Shown piece by piece: positions 57,813 to 64,000 of a stretch of DNA of 64,000 bases (position 1 is the first letter of the stretch; every line of letters starts with the position of its first letter). This stretch comes from Schistocephalus solidus (Eukaryota; Platyhelminthes; Cestoda; Diphyllobothriidea; Diphyllobothriidae): contig WEDG01004610.1 in assembly GCA_017591395.1 (NCBI GenBank), forward strand, positions 62,001 to 126,000, given 5' to 3'. Below the pieces are notes generated by a model that was not told where the DNA came from, made no database searches, and was given only the letters and a program-made list of their open reading frames with translations. The translations under genes were made by a program, and so were the position numbers.

Positions 57813-58551
57813 AACTCCCAATGAACACCTATTCTCATTTGACCACTCAGTAGCTTTGTGAACATTAAAAATGTGGCTGTACCATTGTTAGCTAGGTGAT
57901 AAAACTGAGTCTAGTTAGTTCAACCATTCTTAGCGCAGAGTTAGGGCTCGTTAACGGTGCGGGTTCCTTTCACTGAGACTGGTTTGATGTGTTGAAAGCG
58001 GCAGACAGCTCACTAATAGGCTGGGGCCGCATAACGCGGTGGCCGGTCAGAACAGAAAACAGTGTTCCGGGCTCAAAGGACGATGCGCCGAAGAATAATT
58101 GTATGGAATATACATGATCAGGATACTGAATGCACACCAAAAGTGATTCTCAGTAAAAGCCGGGGTTCCCGAAGTTAAGAATAAGTAAATATAAAAAAAC
58201 AATCATTTTGGTCAAAGAAGCGAAAATTAATGTTGGAAAACTACCACCTCTTGTTCGGTCACGATATTTGACTAATCAAGCTGCTAATAAGCCTTCACTC
58301 CACATGCTTAATCTGAAGGGTAGCTGATCACCCGCGCTAAGAAACAGAGACACAATAAGCGATGCAACAGATGGTCGCCAACATACTATCGGACTAGCTA
58401 AAAATGCTCCCAACAGAGAAAAAGCAATGCTTATTGACTACGGATGGCCGATAACCTTGAGTTAAACCTTTGATATCGAGAGTAAATGTCTGGTCAAAAC
58501 ATTCGCCAAATATTAAGTGGACCAAATTTTCAAAAAGGGATTAAAACCTAC
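57813..58551. other. Intron sequence, nothing recognised
   Basis: AT-rich intron of the Tudor gene between the Penelope-like relic and the upstream exon; present again at 61385-62123. Confidence 0.45.
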
Positions 58552-58561
58552 TTGATCTTAC

Positions 58562-58571
58562 NNNNNNNNNN
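58562..58571. other. Assembly gap (10 N)
   Basis: Ten N bases of nominal size join two contigs whose ends overlap by 3.56 kb. Confidence 0.99.
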
Positions 58572-58683
58572 GGGATTGTAGCATAGCACAGAATCACATG
58601 GAAGGCTGAGGATAGGCCGTGCAACTGAAAAGCAATGAGGATGTTTGGTATACAGACTCTATTTGTACGCACACTCAAAGTCA

Positions 58684-61600
58684 CTAAGAAGCAAGCGCCT
58701 GTTCTCGGGACTTGTCGGCGGGGTCACAAGTCTTTGGTGTCGAGGAAGATGATGTAGTCGCCGTTTTATTGGGTTGGTTGGTGCGCTTTTGGGCGTAAGC
58801 CTTGCGCCCTACGTTTCCGGAGGGCTTGGCTTTCCGAGATGGATCGTCGACCGCTTCAGTCTGTTGTTGTTTCGGTTTTGTTTCCGAACTGCTGCGCGCA
58901 GTTTTTCCTACTGGCTCCCCGGAATGGTTAGTGTTTTGGTTGGCGTTGCCGGGAGCCCGAAATCGGCGCGTTTGGCCAGCGAATCTACGGAAGCCTCGAC
59001 CCCTGTTAGTATTAGCAGGGCCTCGGTTTGCATTGTTGCTGCTGAGTGATTTAATGTCCTTGCCGGCAGCATTTTGAGTCTGACCAGCTCCAAAGGGTTG
59101 CGGTGCTCCGTATGACTCGTCGGAGTAATATTCAACGAGCTGAGTGTAGTCGATCTCGCTGTGTGGACACGGGTAATAGGGCGTCTTGGTCCGGTTCACC
59201 CACATTTGGCGACTCGGGAATAGGCCCAGGGGACTGACCATGTACAGTCCACTTTGGCAAGCTAAAGCCAGCGTATCAACGTATGAAGGTGGTTTTTTGT
59301 CGGACATTTGTTCGAGAAAAGCTACGGAAGCTCGACAGCAGGTTTCTTTTCGGACGGCGTAAGCAGAAGTTTTATTCGAAGAAAAGAAGGTTCGGAGAAT
59401 GTGCAGATCCGGTACGTCGCAGTAAACAGGCAAAGCGTGAGCCCAGCTCACGTGAATAGCTTGGAAGGGAACCCTCATGTATTTCGCCCTAAAGTAGAAG
59501 AGTATAAATAGACTCGATAAGAAACGGGGCCTAAAGTGGTAATTAGATTTAATGGCAAAGTGAATTGGTCTTGCGATCACATTTGTATTCACTGAGGAAA
59601 GCTGTTTTAAGAAATCTCATGAGTACTGTAATTTGATGGTAAAGTGGTTTTGTGGGATGGAGGAACATGAAAACGTATGAGATCGACTGCGACAAAATCT
59701 GACCTCCTGTCAACCACGATCGGGAATTCCGGAATATTACACCACATCTTCACTTAACACCACACAGCAGCACGAATACTATTGCGAATGTGATTAACAG
59801 ACGGCATGCCAAAACGAGGAGGCATCCACCGAAAGTGAAATATCGAAACAAAGTCTCCACACTCCTCAACGATCGATCTTTTCAAAGTTGGCGACATTGC
59901 CAATAAAGTCACTACTGGCGAAGTTGAACAGAACTCTGTGGTGTTGACCTTGTTGAAGGCGGGCAAGGTAAACACCACAAAAAACTGGTACATGGCCAAG
60001 GTCAAAGAGACCGCTATGGCGCGATTATACGGCCTGCCAAAAGTGCAAAGGCCAAAGGTTCCCCTACGACGAATGCCGCACCCCGAGGCACGCCTACATA
60101 CAGGCTCACAAACGGGTTATTCAACGGTGCACTCAGCAGAGCAGTTCCTCGACAAAATAAAGATAGCCAGAGTAGGATCAAATGAGTGGATGTCACCCAG
60201 TGCACGTCCTCGCAGTTGAAACAAACGGTAACCTACTACGCCAAACAGGCGATGATAACGATGGTCAGCCCACAGCTTGGGATCTAATCAAGTTCATGGG
60301 GCGATGTCTTGAAATAATCCTTACCTACGGAGGGATCAAATACGAGCAAATGAAGGGGCACTCGACGGTTTTTCCAACCTCTGCTCATTTTTGAAGTGAT
60401 TATGTAAAAACTCGAGGGAGATATTCCGAAAAGAAAGGCTTTCGTTATTATCGACCAGGACAGGATTAATTACTACAAAGAACGACTGAGCCCTATCATC
60501 CCTGATCTAAAAATCACGAAAGAAGGCGTAGGACAGGATGTTATTATTTCCACCAAACCTTACGAAAAGCTGGCAACGACAGTTTATAGAAAACCGAAGA
60601 ACACGCAGCAAACTGTTACACCTGCAACCAGCTGCTGCAACACAAAATAAGCTGTGCACGCATACCGGTCGCCAAACAGGACGAGATGAATCCGCTTCAA
60701 CAACCAACGGATATCCGCGAACGCTCGTGTAGAGGATTCAAACGCCATAATGAAAGCGAACGGCAGGCAGCTAAAATCTTGTCTGAGCATTTCGTACGTG
60801 AAGGAAATAGGAGAACCGTTGCTGGATCCCTCGCGCTACTCAGAAGAGGAGTTGCTTACAGGCCTAACTCGACAATCAGCCGATTAATGATACGGCCAAA
60901 AGACCCTATCTCTAAGCAGAAGTCGCTCCTTGTATACCATCATCGGTGAAGCTGCAGTGTAAAATCATGTTGGAAAAACCGGTCGAGGACTGCAGACTCG
61001 AATGCACGAGCATTAGTTGACCTTGCGTAGGTTAGCCACAGAAACAAATATAGGAACCCACGTCGCAAAGATGGGACACATCTCCAAAGTTGACGCCGTT
61101 GAAATTGCGGACCGAGGCAATGATCACACATCAAGGTAGGTACAAAAAACCTGGATGTCCACCGAGTGGTCAGTCAAGAAAGCGCCAAATAAGTTTACCC
61201 CATCCCTAACTATTACTAGGGTCCCCGAGGGTGAGAGCGACACAGATCACGGGAATCACATTCAACGTCACATCGGCATTGACGATCAATGCATAAAGAA
61301 AAATGCGCCATATAATGAGGTATGTGCAACACTTGAGGTTGAGTGGACGAAGGCAGTATTAAAAACGCCAGACCTCAAATAAACAACTCCCAATGAACAC
61401 CTATTCTCATTTGACCACTCAGTAGCTTTGTGAACATTAAAAATGTGGCTGTACCATTGTTAGCTAGGTGATAAAACTGAGTCTAGTTAGTTCAACCATT
61501 CTTAGCGCAGAGTTAGGGCTCGTTAACGGTGCGGGTTCCTTTCACTGAGACTGGTTTGATGTGTTGAAAGCGGCAGACAGCTCACTAATAGGCTGGGGCC

Positions 61601-62455
61601 GCATAACGCGGTGGCCGGTCAGAACAGAAAACAGTGTTCCGGGCTCAAAGGACGATGCGCCGAAGAATAATTGTATGGAATATACATGATCAGGATACTG
61701 AATGCACACCAAAAGTGATTCTCAGTAAAAGCCGGGGTTCCCGAAGTTAAGAATAAGTAAATATAAAAAAACAATCATTTTGGTCAAAGAAGCGAAAATT
61801 AATGTTGGAAAACTACCACCTCTTGTTCGGTCACGATATTTGACTAATCAAGCTGCTAATAAGCCTTCACTCCACATGCTTAATCTGAAGGGTAGCTGAT
61901 CACCCGCGCTAAGAAACAGAGACACAATAAGCGATGCAACAGATGGTCGCCAACATACTATCGGACTAGCTAAAAATGCTCCCAACAGAGAAAAAGCAAT
62001 GCTTATTGACTACGGATGGCCGATAACCTTGAGTTAAACCTTTGATATCGAGAGTAAATGTCTGGTCAAAACATTCGCCAAATATTAAGTGGACCAAATT
62101 TTCAAAAAGGGATTAAAACCTACTTGATCTTACGCAGCTCTGACAAACCAACGACACCGAAGGTGCCATGATCCAGAAGAAAGCACATAGCTTGTCGCGG
62201 CCAGGTCAAAAGGACCTTTAGAATTAACGCGCGTGCAAATCCGAAGTTGTGCGGAAGCACGGCCACAGTTCCAGAGGTAACCGGCTCATAAAGCTGCATT
62301 CGAGAACTGTTCAGGGAAGCATAGTCTTTGTCGAGTTCCTCTTGCATGGCCACGTAGCGGTCGAATTCCTTGTCTTTTATGGTAACGAAAAACTCCTTCA
62401 GTCCATAAAGACTCCGAATATGGACTGGTGTGACATCACCGAGCGGCAGAGTGCG
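58684..62455 (-). CDS. Tudor-domain protein, last two exons (5' part outside or unseen)
   Basis: Exon 62455-62124 (acceptor GAATTTTAG, donor GTAGGT, phase 2) joins exon 59488-58684 (acceptor CTACTTTAG, stop TAG 58686-58684), giving 378 visible residues. Residues 20-135 look like an extended Tudor domain: DRYVAMQEELDKDYASLNS, SGTVAVLPHNFGFARALIL, MCFLLDHGTFGVVGLSEL, then across the junction RKIKAKYMRVPFQAIHVSWA, matching the L..LP.QAI.C.LA pattern that ends the fold. Tudor folds bind methylarginine proteins, often in germ granules. The D-x-G-N loop is DHGT, so one cage aromatic is missing. The last 140 residues are low-complexity and basic (NRGRGFRRF, TRRFRAPGN, KPKQQQ, TSSSS), plausibly RNA-binding. 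No family name is claimed. Confidence 0.72.
59489..62123 (-). other. 2.6-kb last intron of the Tudor gene
   Basis: GT-AG, phase 2, splitting a Lys codon (AA/G). It contains a Penelope-like relic in antisense orientation at 59872-61384. Confidence 0.7.
59872..61384 (+). mobile_element. Penelope-like element relic (copy after gap)
   Basis: Same sequence as 56300-57812, displaced by 3572 bases. The GIY-YIG-like NHVGKTGR motif lies near 60963. It sits within the Tudor intron, antisense to the gene. Confidence 0.8.
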
Positions 62456-64000
62456 CTAAAATTCGGCATAAGAAAGTTCAAGGTTTATAAGGCTAAAATG
62501 GCCTACGAAAGCATCGATGGGAAGGCCGTCTAGTAACCTGATCGGTGAACGCCCATAAACGGCGTTCTCAATTTGTTTAAAATCTCCAAAGAAAACTGGG
62601 CGTCTTTGAATACGAGGTCCCTGGGTCTCTCGAGCTTAGGTAGAAACCTAAAAGCCCACGGGGATCTAAGTAATGTTAAAAGTAGTCTCCTTCCTTAAGC
62701 GTTTGACCTTACATCATACTCCTTCATGATAGACAACAATTTTGAGAAGCAACAAATGACAGGCAATTTGCAGATGTAGTCTTTTTTAGGAGTGCCGGTG
62801 ACGTGAGCACGAGCTTAAGCAGGAGGCCAAACCTTAAGTGCAAGGAACTAACGTCAAAGTTAGTAAGAACTGACAGCAAAACATGCACTTGCGCTGCGGA
62901 CCTGTAATAGTAAGCGACATTTAACAAATGGTGCTTTCGAAAAAGACTGCGAACTGTGACTAAAGCATCGGTTTGGAATGCCACAGCCGTTGGGTGGAAT
63001 CCGAACATTGCCACCCCACGCCGACCTTAACGCAACTGTTGTGTAGGAAAGCGTAAACAGTGGGAGAGAGCAAGTCGTTGATGCCTTGCTGAGGACCTGC
63101 CATAAACTGTAGAATCGGTCAAACTGGTGCTAAGGTAAGTATACATGCAAGTAAAACGAAGAAACTTTAGAGACGGTATTGACTAGCAGGCGAGTCGTCA
63201 GCGTTTATTAATCTCGGAACAGAGTGAAATATACCTAGACGGGGCTATCACAGACAAAATAGAATACATAGAAAATTAATATGCACAACAAACATGCCAG
63301 AAAATGGCGGAGGCACCTTAATTTGTTCGATTTTAATACAATGGGGAAAAAACTTGAGAGGAAACCTCCAGGCCACTACATATCGCGTGAAAATAGAAGT
63401 CCATCGATAATTATCTGAGTCAAGATAAACCAATTGCATGCCACAAGCCACGTTTCAAGCAAGAGAGCTATACTTCATCAATAGTCCTGACAGTTACACC
63501 CCAAACAAACCAAGTTTTAAAGTTGTTTAAAAATGCATAAAAAGAATAAAGATTTGAAATGAGGACACTGGAAGACCGTCTAAACTACACTAACGGGTGT
63601 TAAGGGTTTCACTGACACCCGCTGTTAGAGACTGAGCGATAGAAGCTAGTAGAACTTAGATTGATGAACTTCGAATGGTGAGATAAATTAGCACCCGAAC
63701 TCTAGGGAACAATGCGAGGCAATACAGCTACACTCTGGACGTCAATTTCGGGGCCAGCTGTTCTACAAGGACGCTAATTCTATCACAAAAAAGAATCCCG
63801 ACAACACTACAAAGCAGTCGAAATTAGCGGTTGTACCTGCATCTTTATATCAACCAGAGGCCACTGGAAACGATAGGTACTACACAGACGGGGGCGGATG
63901 TGGATTTCTTACCCTTAACTGGTTGGGGTTGCCAATGGTTGTCTGCGATGGGCGCATTTTGAACCTACTAGTGATCCAGTGGATGACATTTTCCTTGTAC
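62456..64000. other. Upstream intron of the Tudor gene; no exon identified
   Basis: Earlier exons of the Tudor gene are expected on the minus strand here or beyond the edge. ORFs at 63014-62724 and 63451-63248 were examined but have no Tudor-like motifs or clearly paired splice sites. Confidence 0.35.

Larger units (their letters stand above)
55001..58561. repeat. 3.56-kb segment before the N gap (duplicate of 58572-62133)
   Basis: Identical by inspection to 58572-62133 apart from one base indel near 55692/59264. It ends directly at the N run. Probably the overlapping end of an adjoining contig that was not merged. Confidence 0.9.
58572..62133. repeat. 3.56-kb segment after the N gap
   Basis: Duplicate of 55001-58561. 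It begins exactly one base after the T at 55000 that distinguishes tandem unit B from unit A (GGTGGG against GGGGGG), and from 62134 it continues into unique sequence. Confidence 0.9.

Noticed and set aside
58551..58561. Contig end coinciding with an exon border, suggesting RNA-guided scaffolding
   Set aside because: With the donor placed at GTAGGT (62123) the contig ends 10 bases inside the exon, so the coincidence disappears.

Overview
This is a eukaryotic nuclear window, most likely from a parasitic flatworm and plausibly a diphyllobothriidean tapeworm. The evidence is spliced genes with 29-32 nt introns, a very dense load of decayed CR1/Jockey-like, RTE-like, Penelope-like and Ty3/gypsy elements, and an RTE-like lineage whose protein ends in C2H2 fingers. 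The species assignment is inference; the rest is read from the sequence. Nothing bacterial is present.

Layout. 153-6196 (minus): a complete seven-exon G-protein beta-5 gene, reconstructed as 345 codons. 7195-10690: a Ty3/gypsy relic interrupted by two LINE fragments. 11528-14020: an imperfect inverted repeat (about 0.52 kb arms) around a decayed LINE RT. 14035-15080: two LINE pieces. 15581-19690 (minus): a nearly full-length but dead two-ORF LINE. 20035-21760: another copy of the LINE seen at 9258-10503, in opposite orientation, plus a LINE tail. 21790-29280: mostly unrecognised, with a tRNA-like SINE head. 29286-39190 (minus): two RTE-like copies plus duplicated 5' ends, a C2H2 finger array and a tandem repeat. 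39300-41838 (plus): a CR1-like LINE with a 172-bp duplication over its RT active site. 41867-46200: mostly unrecognised, with a gypsy scrap and a tRNA-Glu-like sequence. 46203-55780: a 4.79-kb tandem duplication carrying a decayed LINE and the end of a host gene. 55001-62133: a 3.56-kb segment present twice on either side of a 10-N gap, probably an assembly artefact. 58684-62455 (minus): the last two exons of a Tudor-domain gene with an RG-rich tail and a Penelope-like relic antisense in its last intron.

Only two host genes are supported: the beta-5 gene (signalling partner of R7 RGS proteins) and the Tudor gene (probably RNA/RNP binding). Most remaining recognisable coding sequence is transposon. 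The most unusual observations are the chain of ultra-short introns, a recurrent CAG/T-run/CTCC...GGAG/T-run/CTG palindrome found at four places, an inverted repeat whose tip is flipped, and an RTE subfamily that has lost the endonuclease N-terminus by a shared 261-bp deletion.
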